IMG/VR virus record: IMGVR_UViG_3300036944_000900
Location: 1 to 43,460 of that record
DNA: 43,460 bases
Source of the DNA: a virus
Direction: 5' to 3' (one strand)
The notes under the pieces were generated by a model. It searched no databases. It was not told where the DNA came from and saw nothing but the letters and a program-made list of their open reading frames with translations. The position numbers and the translations under genes are program-made. Below, piece after piece: positions 22,573 to 29,919 of the stretch. Numbering within the stretch: the first letter of the stretch is position 1; each line of letters begins with the position of its first letter.

Positions 22573-22979
22573 TGATGTATTTTGAACTCAAGGGTTACAG
22601 CCCTATGAATCGCACTCAGCTGGTTATTGGCCGGTTTGAAAGTTCTCTTGAAGCTACTGCTTGCCAAAAAGCGATCGTTGTTGTGTACGATTCGTGGCTC
22701 AAGAGTCTTAATGGTCGCCGTGCTGCTCCTCGAAAAGATCGGGAAGTGTATCTTGACTTCATCATTGATATCTTTCCATCGCTAAACGCTGATAACTTAG
22801 ATGTAGTGTTTCAACACCAAGCTCTAGTTGCCAATTTTACTTTAATTGGCCAGATGAATGTAGTTCCTGTGCAGGTAATTGAACGCATTGACTCTTCTCT
22901 TACAGAAGATCTGAATTATATGCTGCGGCAATACGATACGCTTCTTAAGAATTACGAGAACCCCGGCCGTAAACGGTAA
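22572..22979 (+). CDS. Hypothetical protein
   Basis: 135 aa (or one less from the ATG at 22575). Begins MMYFELKGYSPMNRTQLVIG; beta-strands then helices (ERIDSSLTEDLNYMLRQYDT). One-base overlap with the preceding gene. No family recognised. Confidence 0.65.
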   Translation: MMYFELKGYSPMNRTQLVIGRFESSLEATACQKAIVVVYDSWLKSLNGRRAAPRKDREVYLDFIIDIFPSLNADNLDVVFQHQALVANFTLIGQMNVVPVQVIERIDSSLTEDLNYMLRQYDTLLKNYENPGRKR

Positions 22980-22987
22980 ATCGCCTC

Positions 22988-23049
22988 CTCCGTGCACGGA
23001 GCCTCGTTTGTCGGATATATCATGGGCTCGTATGGCTCCGTGCACGGAG
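22988..23049 (+). repeat. Paired-palindrome element, copy 2 (intact)
   Basis: Two identical perfect palindromes CTCCGTGCACGGAG (22988-23001 and 23036-23049), separated by 34 bp containing CGTTTGTCGGATATAT. The same order recurs at 36721-36785. No ORF explains it. Confidence 0.75.
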
Positions 23050-23089
23050 CGCTGTTATAAATTAACACCAAAATTCTTTTCATAGCGGG

Positions 23090-23119
23090 TTTTCATTAAT
23101 TCCTTTTAGGATATAATGG
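23090..23119 (+). promoter_or_regulatory. Early-type promoter, copy 8
   Basis: TTTTCATTAATTC, 6 nt, GGATATAATGG, leader GTATCAGGAAACAAGGG. Upstream GCGCTGTTATAAATTAACA is a decayed version of the terminator at 20306. Confidence 0.8.
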
Positions 23120-23173
23120 TATCAGGAAACAAGGGAGGGAAGGCCCCTCTCGCCAAATCGGAGAAGGCTCGAA

Positions 23174-23437
23174 ATGATTATGAATATGCCGTTTGAAGGT
23201 ACCGTGCATAGCTGGTCTCCGGCACAGCTTGATTATGCTCGAGAAAAATACACTATAGCTATCAAATATCTTGAAGATGCTCAAGAAAAGCTTGAATTCG
23301 GTGAAGATGATCTTCTGTTTGCTGAAGATCTCTATGCCCGAATGAATAAGCTCACCATGCAACTTGAGCTTCTGACTCAAGACGTCAAAGATCGACACAT
23401 CATGGTCGAGCGTCTCTGGAATTCTCCTAGGTCTTAA
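23174..23437 (+). CDS. Helical hypothetical protein
   Basis: 87 aa, largely alpha-helical (AREKYTIAIKYLEDAQEKL and LYARMNKLTMQLELLTQ). First gene of a four-gene run. Unrecognised. Confidence 0.65.
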   Translation: MIMNMPFEGTVHSWSPAQLDYAREKYTIAIKYLEDAQEKLEFGEDDLLFAEDLYARMNKLTMQLELLTQDVKDRHIMVERLWNSPRS

Positions 23438-23452
23438 TAAGGAACTACACTC

Positions 23453-23857
23453 ATGTCTATGCCTGCTGGTACGTACTATGTCGGTGATCTCTGCTACGTT
23501 CTCAATGACGAATGGAGTGATTTCTGTGACAGGACTATCGTCGATGGTCGTTGTCTGAATGGTGAGATTGTTCTCTCCAATGGTGTGCGAGTCGCATCCT
23601 ATCAGACTGCTTATGGCGACGGTCTCTATAATGACGCCGATGGCAAGCGTTACGCTGTCGATGCAGGTCTGATTGGTTGTGTCAAGGTCGAAGACTGTGA
23701 CATCTCGAATATCAGAGATCTGGGCCATATCGTTGTGTTCGATACCTTCTTCAGGACTGGTGTCACTCAAGACGGTATGATCTGGTTTGGTGATAAGGTC
23801 GAGATCTGCACTGGAGATGCTGTAGCTGACTATTTTGACAACGAAGAGGATTGGTAA
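23453..23857 (+). CDS. Hypothetical beta-rich protein
   Basis: 134 aa with MPAGTYYVGDLCYVL at the start, then YQTAYGDGLYNDADGKRYAVD and DAGLIGC. This Tyr/Gly/Asp pattern recurs in uncharacterised bacterial and phage proteins. AAGGA ribosome site. Confidence 0.7.
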   Translation: MSMPAGTYYVGDLCYVLNDEWSDFCDRTIVDGRCLNGEIVLSNGVRVASYQTAYGDGLYNDADGKRYAVDAGLIGCVKVEDCDISNIRDLGHIVVFDTFFRTGVTQDGMIWFGDKVEICTGDAVADYFDNEEDW

Positions 23858-23861
23858 TCCC

Positions 23862-24116
23862 ATGGTAGATAACGACTCTGTTATCGCAGAGTTAAAGCAG
23901 CTCGTTGAAGAGAAGAGAGCTCGGCGTATTCGGCTGAACACTCCGGAAGCTAATGAAGAGCTCAGGAAACTTCTGAAAGAACAAGAAGTTCTGGTGATTG
24001 AACTGCGAGCGGAAAATCAACGACTTCAGCATGAGTTAGATCTTGCTAAAGTTGAACTCAAACATCAATATAAGGCTATAGTTAGAAACTATAGAAGCGA
24101 TGACATCCCATGGTGA
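23862..24116 (+). CDS. Coiled-coil protein
   Basis: 84 aa; a long heptad-like helix (IAELKQLVEEKRARRIRL, then ELRAENQRLQHELDLAKVEL). Overlaps the next gene by seven bases. Confidence 0.65.
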   Translation: MVDNDSVIAELKQLVEEKRARRIRLNTPEANEELRKLLKEQEVLVIELRAENQRLQHELDLAKVELKHQYKAIVRNYRSDDIPW

Positions 24117-24301
24117 ATGAATCTATCGAGAATATCTACGAGGCTATTTCTGCTAAGTTTGATGAGAAGGATAATCTGATTGCTGAGCTTCGAGAGCGTG
24201 TTGACTCTCTTGAACAAGAAATCTATAGTCAAGATCGTGAGATCAATTCATTGCGAATGAGTCTTTTTCAGAATGAGCTTCAGACACCCTGGCGGCCATA
24301 A
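24110..24301 (+). CDS. Coiled-coil protein
   Basis: 63 aa, Glu/Leu-rich coiled coil (LIAELRERVDSLEQEIYSQ). Possibly a partner of the preceding coiled-coil protein. Confidence 0.65.
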   Translation: MVNESIENIYEAISAKFDEKDNLIAELRERVDSLEQEIYSQDREINSLRMSLFQNELQTPWRP

Positions 24302-24314
24302 AAGAATTTTTGTC

Positions 24315-24357
24315 AACCCTTCGCGAAAGAAAAATCTTTTTTCGTTTAACGGGTTTT
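24315..24357 (+). terminator. Terminator fused to the next promoter
   Basis: Stem AACCC/GGGTT with inner CGAAAGA/TCTTTTTTCG; its terminal TTTT starts promoter copy 9. Confidence 0.6.
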
Positions 24358-24383
24358 CATTAATTCCATTCCTGATATAATTA
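24354..24383 (+). promoter_or_regulatory. Early-type promoter, copy 9
   Basis: TTTTCATTAATTC, 6 nt, TGATATAATTA, leader TCTTATCAAAACGAAAACG. Confidence 0.8.
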
Positions 24384-24420
24384 TCTTATCAAAACGAAAA
24401 CGAAAACGAAGGAATACGAA

Positions 24421-24675
24421 ATGTCCGCGATCAAAGATCTTGGTGTCCAATACCATGCCGCTTGCAGCGAATACGCTCGTGCGATTGATTTGGCTGCAGA
24501 TGCTGAGACTCTTCTTGATACAATCGGTGAATCCGACCTCTTTGACCAAGAAGTTCCCATTCTTGCTCGCATTCTTGTTGAGAAGATGGAAGAAGGCATT
24601 AAGCTCAGGAAGTCCTATATTGATTCTCTGAAAGTAAAGATGAGCATCATTCTCGACGCGATGGAAGCGCGTTAA
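24421..24675 (+). CDS. Helical hypothetical protein
   Basis: 84 aa, nearly all helical and acidic (SEYARAIDLAADAETLLDT). GAAGGAATACGAA leader. Single-gene cassette between a promoter and a terminator. Confidence 0.65.
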   Translation: MSAIKDLGVQYHAACSEYARAIDLAADAETLLDTIGESDLFDQEVPILARILVEKMEEGIKLRKSYIDSLKVKMSIILDAMEAR

Positions 24676-24689
24676 AAGAATTTTTGTCA

Positions 24690-24728
24690 ATGGGTATCGG
24701 AAAAAATAAATTCTCCGGTGCCTATTTT
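24690..24728 (+). terminator. Terminator fused to the next promoter
   Basis: About 12-bp stem with wobble pairs between ATGGGTATCGGA and TCTCCGGTGCCTAT, then TTTT shared with promoter copy 10. Confidence 0.6.
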
Positions 24729-24754
24729 CATTAATTCTTTTCCTGATATAATTA
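24725..24754 (+). promoter_or_regulatory. Early-type promoter, copy 10
   Basis: TTTTCATTAATTC, 6 nt, TGATATAATTA. Confidence 0.8.
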
Positions 24755-24794
24755 TCTTATCAATCAGATACAAACGAAAACGAAGGAATACGAA

Positions 24795-25145
24795 ATGACT
24801 GCTCTTAATCGCGCTCGCGTTCAGAAGCTCCGTACCGAACTTGACTCTATTCTGGCAGAATACGGCAAGAAGAATGGCATGACCATCTCTATCGGTAAGA
24901 TGGTATTCTCTGAAGATCGAGTAGAGGCTAAGTTCGAGGCAGTGGTCGAGGGCGGCCAATCTGCCGGCCAGGCTGCTTTGGCAGTGATGATGAAGCAACT
25001 CCACCTTCAGACTGATGGTGTCGATGGTCGAAAGCTTGTGTCATACAACTCTCGCTCCTATAAGTACCCCTTCGTCTTCGCTTATCGCGGTAAGAACTGG
25101 AAGTGTTCTAAGGCTTCCGCCATCTCTTACTTCGGAAAGAAGTAA
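24795..25145 (+). CDS. Conserved phage hypothetical protein
   Basis: 116 aa: N-terminal helix LNRARVQKLRTELDSILAEY, beta-rich middle, C-terminal FAYRGKNWKCSKASAISYFG. This ending resembles a common uncharacterised phage family. GAAGGAATACGAA ribosome leader. Heads a long operon up to 27105. Confidence 0.7.
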   Translation: MTALNRARVQKLRTELDSILAEYGKKNGMTISIGKMVFSEDRVEAKFEAVVEGGQSAGQAALAVMMKQLHLQTDGVDGRKLVSYNSRSYKYPFVFAYRGKNWKCSKASAISYFGKK

Positions 25146-25146
25146 T

Positions 25147-25341
25147 ATGGATAAGAACCGCGTGATCTTTCATTATCCTATGCTCGTGGCTCTACCACTC
25201 TTTGGGTGGTATTGCTACGATGATGCTCTGGCATCTTACTTGAATAATGCATCTGTCGGCACGGTTCCTCTTCTCTTCTATATCGGTTTAGTGTTGGGCA
25301 TCGGGCTCATCTTTGGTGAAAGTTCTAGAAAAGATGTCTAA
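25147..25341 (+). CDS. Small membrane protein
   Basis: 64 aa with two hydrophobic helices (~10-30 and ~40-58). Overlaps the next gene by eight bases. Confidence 0.6.
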   Translation: MDKNRVIFHYPMLVALPLFGWYCYDDALASYLNNASVGTVPLLFYIGLVLGIGLIFGESSRKDV

Positions 25342-25525
25342 GATGGAAACGATTATCGAAATCCTGACCCGCGAAGCTGTTCGTGCGACTATCACTGAAG
25401 AATGCCCTCATGACAGTGCGTATGACTGGTCAGGCGGCAACTTCGATGATGCATACTACCAGGGTGTCGAGGCTGGTTACATTCTCTTCGCTCGTGAACT
25501 ACTGAAAATTCTAGCAGATGGATAA
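25334..25525 (+). CDS. Module protein A1
   Basis: 63 aa (start at 25334, or 25343). C-terminal YYQGVEAGYILFARELLKIL is closely related to YDEGVRAGKILFARQLMLDL in the gene at 26328, so the two are paralogs. Unknown function. Confidence 0.65.
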   Translation: MSKMETIIEILTREAVRATITEECPHDSAYDWSGGNFDDAYYQGVEAGYILFARELLKILADG

Positions 25526-25832
25526 TAGTAAACTGCCAACGACTCGTCAGCGCACGTATACGATTCATTATCTGAAGAAGGAGCCTATCGCTAATCTAGT
25601 GGCGGTAAGAGCAGCCTACTCGTGGCTGAGTGTTGATGAGCCTCAGATTCAATATATGCAGTATCGTGACAATGATACTTGGTTTTATGCTAACTGCACC
25701 GCAGCTGAGGCCACTCACTTCTCTGTGTATCCCAATAATAATGACCATTGGTGGAATCACTATATCTACCATGAATCTCTTCAATATAAACTAGACGATC
25801 TGAGAGAGTACTATGCTGATTACGGTTGGTAA
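25518..25832 (+). CDS. Module protein B1 (ATHF family)
   Basis: 104 aa. IHYLKKEPIANLVAVRAAYSWL, later AAEATHFSVYP. Shares YLxxEPIxN and ATHFxIxP with B2 (26522) and B3 (26749). Overlaps A1 and C1. No outside family recognised. Confidence 0.7.
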   Translation: MDNSKLPTTRQRTYTIHYLKKEPIANLVAVRAAYSWLSVDEPQIQYMQYRDNDTWFYANCTAAEATHFSVYPNNNDHWWNHYIYHESLQYKLDDLREYYADYGW

Positions 25833-26097
25833 AAAGAAAAAGAATTCAATCAACTATAAGATCGTGCAGAGAGCCGCGAGCATACTCTTCTTTGCACCTA
25901 TCGTGATGGCACTTATTGGTGGTATCATAGCAGCTGCGTACGCTGGCTACTGGCCTCTACTTATCTTTGTTGGTTGGTTCGGTGGCTCTATTGCTCTGAC
26001 TCTTTATGCATCAGCTTTAAAGTACGAACACGACTTCGGTTATACCATTCTCGATGAATCAGATAAAGATGATAAGGAAGACGAAGATGCGGATTGA
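25813..26097 (+). CDS. Module membrane protein C1
   Basis: 94 aa: INYKIVQRAASILFF, two TM helices, then LYASALKYEHDFGYTI and an acidic tail. Paralog of C2, which keeps the same order (IDYRIVEGIATGLFW, then WYASILKKNQYKEYTI). Overlaps B1 by 20 bases. Confidence 0.65.
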   Translation: MLITVGKKKKNSINYKIVQRAASILFFAPIVMALIGGIIAAAYAGYWPLLIFVGWFGGSIALTLYASALKYEHDFGYTILDESDKDDKEDEDAD

Positions 26098-26338
26098 CTA
26101 TAGGATCGTAGAGGGTATCGCGACTGGACTGTTCTGGGGAACCACCACTATAGTTGGTATCTCTGTGATTATCTCTAGTATCATCCTTCTCATTCGCGCT
26201 GGGCTCTGGTTTTTAGCTCTCATTCCTATTCTTCTCATCATTTCGGTTATTCTATTCTGGTATGCATCGATTCTGAAGAAAAACCAATATAAAGAATACA
26301 CCATCACCACCACAAAGGAAGAATTCAATGCACGATGA
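26087..26338 (+). CDS. Module membrane protein C2
   Basis: 83 aa, two TM helices, paralog of C1. The start at 26087 is chosen because it aligns with C1 and overlaps the C1 stop. Confidence 0.65.
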   Translation: MRIDYRIVEGIATGLFWGTTTIVGISVIISSIILLIRAGLWFLALIPILLIISVILFWYASILKKNQYKEYTITTTKEEFNAR

Positions 26339-26513
26339 TCTAACTGATAGAGTGAATAGGTTTGTCAGGAATATTCTGAAAGAAGCAATCAATGAGATCG
26401 GTGAAGACGATATTCCTTCCTATGCACCTCTAGCCTATGATGAAGGAGTAAGAGCCGGTAAAATTCTCTTCGCTCGCCAACTGATGCTAGATCTCTATGA
26501 GGTTAAAGAATAG
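26328..26513 (+). CDS. Module protein A2
   Basis: 61 aa, paralog of A1 by the shared GVxAGxILFARxL segment. Overlaps C2 by 11 bases. Confidence 0.65.
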   Translation: MHDDLTDRVNRFVRNILKEAINEIGEDDIPSYAPLAYDEGVRAGKILFARQLMLDLYEVKE

Positions 26514-26521
26514 AAATAATC

Positions 26522-26752
26522 ATGCCAATCGTCAATTATCTAAAGAACGAACCCATCGAGAACATGCATTCAGCTCTTCGTGTGTATAAGTTCCTAGATA
26601 GAATGAATTGGAGCATGAAACTATACGACGTCAATGGACCCGTATACCATATCGAAGATGCAACTCACTTCTCGATCATTCCCGGCTTCGCCTCTATGCC
26701 CACTGTTAGCTCAGAAGATATAGATATGCTGAATAGGATCATAGGTAAATGA
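26522..26752 (+). CDS. Module protein B2 (ATHF family)
   Basis: 76 aa: VNYLKNEPIENMHSALRVYKFL, then EDATHFSIIPGF. Paralog of B1 and B3. ATGA overlap with B3. Confidence 0.7.
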   Translation: MPIVNYLKNEPIENMHSALRVYKFLDRMNWSMKLYDVNGPVYHIEDATHFSIIPGFASMPTVSSEDIDMLNRIIGK

Positions 26753-27105
26753 TTATCACCTATAAGATGTATAAGATCAACTATCTCACTCGTGAACCAA
26801 TCGAGAACTATCTGGCAGTAACATATGCCTATGATTATCTTGGTATATACGACTATGATGTGGTATTTACTAATGGAGCATATGTAACCACTCAGGAATC
26901 TGCTACTCATTTCGATATATTCCCATCACTATACTATGATAATATCACTCACATCTCTGCTGATGAATTAGAAGCATGTATCTGCCAGGTTGAGGAAGAT
27001 TATGGTTATGAATACGAACCAACACCACCAACTTTTCCTACGGCTCAATTCACCGCTTATATGAATCATCTAGAATTTATACGAGAACACTTCAATAAGA
27101 TTTAA
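26749..27105 (+). CDS. Module protein B3 (ATHF family)
   Basis: 118 aa: INYLTREPIENYLAVTYAYDYL, then ESATHFDIFPSLYYD, plus a longer C-terminal extension (EYEPTPPTFPTAQF). An internal ATG at 26767 would align better with B2's start, but the ATGA overlap favours 26749. Confidence 0.68.
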   Translation: MIITYKMYKINYLTREPIENYLAVTYAYDYLGIYDYDVVFTNGAYVTTQESATHFDIFPSLYYDNITHISADELEACICQVEEDYGYEYEPTPPTFPTAQFTAYMNHLEFIREHFNKI

Positions 27106-27231
27106 GCTCCAGTGCCTGTAGCAGTATAGCGGTATGTATAAAATTCTTTACATTTAGGAATGGTTAAAAACATGGGTATTCGTCCTCGATAAGGGATAGA
27201 AAAATTGTGCGAAAAAACCCACGAAAAGCCA

Positions 27232-27261
27232 TTTACATTAATTCCACGTATGATAGAATGG
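27232..27261 (+). promoter_or_regulatory. Early-type promoter, copy 11
   Basis: TTTACATTAATTC, 6 nt, TGATAGAATGG, leader GTATCAGGAAAACGAGG. Confidence 0.8.
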
Positions 27262-27279
27262 TATCAGGAAAACGAGGAA

Positions 27280-27531
27280 ATGGAAATGCAAGGCCTACGC
27301 GAAAAGATCGACAACGTCTCACTCGAAATGAAAATCGTCCGCGAAACGATCGACGATCTCGAGCTCGAACTCTGCGATCTACTCAACTCTGACAAGAGTG
27401 ACTTGAACGTTGCTCAACTTTTGAGTATCGATAACCTGAAAGAGTCGATCTATGATAGTATCGATAAGTATGAGGCCGCGTATGATCGCCTGAAAGCTCT
27501 GCGCGATAAGTATGTTGCGTGGGGGAACTGA
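27280..27531 (+). CDS. Coiled-coil protein
   Basis: 83 aa, long acidic coiled coil (EMKIVRETIDDLELELCDLL, then SIDKYEAAYDRLKALRDKY). AACGAGGAA leader; the upstream in-frame reading runs through the promoter. Confidence 0.65.
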   Translation: MEMQGLREKIDNVSLEMKIVRETIDDLELELCDLLNSDKSDLNVAQLLSIDNLKESIYDSIDKYEAAYDRLKALRDKYVAWGN

Positions 27532-27534
27532 TCC

Positions 27535-27750
27535 ATGAGCTGGTCACAATCTGATACAACTGCAGCAGAGACTGTAGCATATGCCGAATCTATTCGGGAA
27601 TCTAAAGATCCAGAGACTTATCATCTAGACAAAGCTCTGTATCATCTGAATAAGCTTCGTTTTCATATCAAGACGGTAGGTTTAGACTCAAGCTCTACTG
27701 AGAAGTACTCTCAGCTGGAAGAACTTGTATTGTCTATCATGTCTTTCTGA
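27535..27750 (+). CDS. Small helical hypothetical protein
   Basis: 71 aa (MSWSQSDTTAAETVAYAESI; LDKALYHLNKLRFHIK). Three bases after the preceding stop. Unrecognised. Confidence 0.6.
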   Translation: MSWSQSDTTAAETVAYAESIRESKDPETYHLDKALYHLNKLRFHIKTVGLDSSSTEKYSQLEELVLSIMSF

Positions 27751-27813
27751 TCTGAATACTGTACGAGATTCTCGTATCGCTGGTGTAAGATAATTCTATC
27801 AGGAAAAGAATTA

Positions 27814-27909
27814 ATGTCAAATGACCTAAAGGCGCATAAAAGCGGTTTGACATTAATTCGCCATATGATAGAATGGTATCAGGAAACAAGGAAAAGGGAT
27901 TCCAAATGA
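27814..27909 (+). CDS. Possible 31-aa leader peptide across a promoter
   Basis: ATG with AGGAAA upstream. The frame runs through the early promoter at 27847 and ends in an ATGA overlap with the gene at 27906. A weak promoter-like TAAGATAAT precedes it. May be chance. Confidence 0.25.
   Translation: MSNDLKAHKSGLTLIRHMIEWYQETRKRDSK
27847..27876 (+). promoter_or_regulatory. Early-type promoter, copy 12
   Basis: TTGACATTAATTC (perfect -35), 6 nt, TGATAGAATGG, leader GTATCAGGAAACAAGG. Confidence 0.85.
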
Positions 27910-28088
27910 CCACGACGATCACGCTCCAAATGACCAAGGAACGTCTCCGCGCCATCCGGCTGGCCGCGGGTATGACCGACGATGTGGTTCGTGTCAAGCG
28001 GGGTAAAGTTCAGGTTCCGGATGGTTCTCTGCCCACGGACTTCAAGGGCCGGAAGTTCTCTCGTCATCATCAGCTCCGCGCAGCTTAA
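27906..28088 (+). CDS. Small basic hypothetical protein
   Basis: 60 aa: TMTKERLRAIRLAAGM-like helix, then VRVKRGKVQVPDG and a basic end (GRKFSRHHQLR). AAAAGGGA leader. Could be a small DNA- or RNA-binding protein; unrecognised. Confidence 0.6.
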   Translation: MTTTITLQMTKERLRAIRLAAGMTDDVVRVKRGKVQVPDGSLPTDFKGRKFSRHHQLRAA

Positions 28089-28272
28089 GGAGGTCTAACA
28101 CGGCGATATCCTGTCGTGGAGGATGATGGTCTTTTAAGAACCTTCCCAGAGGGCTTCGGAAGCCCTGATCGGGGGTTATCCGGTAAGATCGTTGCAACTA
28201 TGATTATCGGCGGGAGATGCCGGGTCGGGGGGTGACGAGCGGCAGGTGGGAACCCTGCCTCCTTGTTTTTTT
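28089..28272 (+). ncRNA. Candidate structured non-coding RNA
   Basis: GC-rich 184-nt stretch with no plausible ORF. Helices include AGGGCTT/GAAGCCCT (28149-28165), CCGGTA/TATCGG, CGGC/GCCG and a terminal GGCAGG/CCTGCC hairpin followed by seven T. It begins at AAGGAGGT just after the preceding stop. No known RNA family recognised. Confidence 0.5.
28241..28272 (+). terminator. Terminator of the candidate ncRNA
   Basis: GGCAGG-loop-CCTGCC stem, TCCTTG, then TTTTTTT. Immediately precedes promoter copy 13. Confidence 0.7.
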
Positions 28273-28275
28273 GGG

Positions 28276-28305
28276 TTTACATTAATTCCATTCCTGATAG
28301 AATGG
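28276..28305 (+). promoter_or_regulatory. Early-type promoter, copy 13
   Basis: TTTACATTAATTC, 6 nt, TGATAGAATGG, leader GTATCAGGAAACAGGG. Confidence 0.83.
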
Positions 28306-28334
28306 TATCAGGAAACAGGGAAAAGGAACCCCAG

Positions 28335-28853
28335 ATGCGCATCACCAACCAAAAGCTGCTCGCCGACGCCGCGGAAATCGTCTCCAAGGAGTTTTTCCTG
28401 AATGAGGAAACCGGTGAGATTCGGCAGGGTGTGGCTTATTCTCAGCTGATGCATCAGCTTCGCGGTTACACGTACAACTGGAAGAACGTCTCTAACATTA
28501 CTGAGAGCGACTTCGAAGACTCTGGCTTTACTCTGCTGACTAAGTATTCCGGGAAGAAGACTCCCTGGGTTGCTCTGGAGCCCGACCGGAAGACTGGTAA
28601 GATCAGCAAAGGTCGTCGCGTTGCTCGGACTACCTGGATCATTGCTCTTCCCAATACTATCACTCACGAAGCTCTCGAGAGTTTCTGGGTCGCTAACCAT
28701 GAGCAATACTCTAAGGAGCGAGCTCTCTATAAGCAACTGGTAGAAGATGGTGAGATTGCTAAGATGACCGATCCTCGTGCTAAGCATCTGGCTTATCGTG
28801 AGGCAGAAGCTAAGAGCAAGGCGGCTTTCCCCAAAATCCCTCTGGCGGCGTAA
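28335..28853 (+). CDS. Hypothetical protein
   Basis: 172 aa starting MRITNQKLLADAAEIV, mixed fold with FTLLTKYSGKKTPWVAL and RTTWIIALPNTITHEALESF. GC-rich, regular codon use suggests good expression. AAAAGGAA leader. No family recognised. Confidence 0.7.
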   Translation: MRITNQKLLADAAEIVSKEFFLNEETGEIRQGVAYSQLMHQLRGYTYNWKNVSNITESDFEDSGFTLLTKYSGKKTPWVALEPDRKTGKISKGRRVARTTWIIALPNTITHEALESFWVANHEQYSKERALYKQLVEDGEIAKMTDPRAKHLAYREAEAKSKAAFPKIPLAA

Positions 28854-28860
28854 GAGGGAT

Positions 28861-28890
28861 TTGACATTAATTCCATTCCTGATAGAATGG
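28861..28890 (+). promoter_or_regulatory. Early-type promoter, copy 14
   Basis: TTGACATTAATTC, 6 nt, TGATAGAATGG, leader class ATATATCAGGTGGCAGGG. Confidence 0.85.
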
Positions 28891-28949
28891 ATATATCAGG
28901 TGGCAGGGAAAAGGTTCCCTGCAACGGACCAAGGGAAAAGGACCCCGAC

Positions 28950-29249
28950 ATGACCATCTACGCCATCCGCAGAAGTGACATCGCGACCCTCCTGACCGTG
29001 GTGGACATCAGGGAAACCGACATCGAGGACATGCGGCATCTGATGCGCCAAGCTGCTGGGCTTATGAATACCTGCTATTCTCTCAGTGTTGAGTGCCCCG
29101 ACGAAAGTCTGAACGCTTTCATCAGGAAGCTGAGTCTGAAGATCGAGAATCTCAACGAAGAGAAGCAGGACATTCTGAGTCAGATTGTGCTGGCCGAAGC
29201 TATGTTCGATGAGATGGAAGCTAATAATCGCGTGACGGAGATCGACTAA
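28950..29249 (+). CDS. Helical hypothetical protein
   Basis: 99 aa: MTIYAIRRSDIATLL then helices with Met and Glu (LIRKLSLKIENLNEEKQ-like). AAAAGGA leader. Stop overlaps the next ATG (TAATG). Confidence 0.65.
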   Translation: MTIYAIRRSDIATLLTVVDIRETDIEDMRHLMRQAAGLMNTCYSLSVECPDESLNAFIRKLSLKIENLNEEKQDILSQIVLAEAMFDEMEANNRVTEID

Positions 29250-29533
29250 TGACCGAAGATGACAAGGAACTTCGTCTGGCTATTGCTGAGGTACGCTTGG
29301 CCAAAGCTAACGACGCTCTGACTGCGCTCCTCGATATCGAAATAACAGCTATCTCTCTGAAGTCCCAGATGCGGGCTCTGGAGGCATCTGCTTTGGGATA
29401 TTCCAATCAGAACTTCGCTGCGATTGACGAAATCATCTCGTATATCAAGATTCGTGTTCCCGCTGCTCATAACTTTATGATCAAATGCGAAGAAAACTTG
29501 GCACAAACTAAGGAAATTATCATCAATGGCTAA
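29249..29533 (+). CDS. Helical hypothetical protein
   Basis: 94 aa, all-alpha (LRLAIAEVRLAKANDALTAL). Overlaps both neighbours; part of a three-gene operon ending at the tRNA-Leu. Confidence 0.65.
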   Translation: MTEDDKELRLAIAEVRLAKANDALTALLDIEITAISLKSQMRALEASALGYSNQNFAAIDEIISYIKIRVPAAHNFMIKCEENLAQTKEIIING

Positions 29534-29726
29534 CATGTCCTATTGCATGTTCGAAAATGCCGCTACTGAGCTGACTCAGTGCCTCAATGCCATGCTGGAA
29601 TGGGAAGGGACTCTTGCTGAGTTCTATGAATCTCTCAGCTCTGACTACGAGCGTGCTGGTTTCGATCTGGTTATGCGTCGTATTGATCAGATGTCAGAGG
29701 CATTCGAGGAGCTAGCTGACGCCTAA
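29526..29726 (+). CDS. MANMSYC-type phage hypothetical protein
   Basis: 66 aa beginning MANMSYCMFENAATELTQCL, close to the widespread phage family starting MANMSYCRFxNT. C-terminal helices. Function unknown. Overlaps the preceding gene by eight bases. Confidence 0.75.
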   Translation: MANMSYCMFENAATELTQCLNAMLEWEGTLAEFYESLSSDYERAGFDLVMRRIDQMSEAFEELADA

Positions 29727-29736
29727 ATACGAGTAT

Positions 29737-29820
29737 GCTCCATTGGTGGAATTGGTAGACGCGACGGACTTAAAATTCGTTTCCTAGTGAGTCCCGGTTC
29801 GAGTCCGGGATGGAGCACCA
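29737..29820 (+). tRNA. tRNA-Leu(UAA)
   Basis: Acceptor GCTCCAT/ATGGAGC, anticodon arm ACGGA-CTTAAAA-TTCGT, type II variable arm, T-loop TTCGAGT, encoded CCA. Isolated from the main tRNA cluster, ten bases after a gene. Confidence 0.9.
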
Positions 29821-29854
29821 ATTTTTTAGCGGTTTGACATTTCTTAATGTCGAT

Positions 29855-29884
29855 TTGACATTAATTCCATTCCTGATAGAATGG
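29855..29884 (+). promoter_or_regulatory. Early-type promoter, copy 15
   Basis: TTGACATTAATTC, 6 nt, TGATAGAATGG. Just upstream, TTTGACATT-TCTT-AATGTC is an inverted repeat containing a partial -35 copy. Confidence 0.85.
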
Positions 29885-29919
29885 ATATATCAGACAGGCA
29901 GGGAAAAGGAACCCTTCAG

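Noticed and set aside
23096-23941. 281-codon antisense frame across three plus-strand genes
   Set aside because: It also covers a promoter; plus-strand genes have starts, leaders and protein-like composition.
27751-27800. Extra early promoter at TGTACGAGATTC...TAAGATAAT
   Set aside because: The gap between blocks is six bases too long compared with all other copies; at best a decayed copy.
28263-28334. Upstream extension of the gene at 28335 and similar extensions reading INSxPDRMxxSG
   Set aside because: These peptides are translations of the repeated promoter and leader, not protein families.
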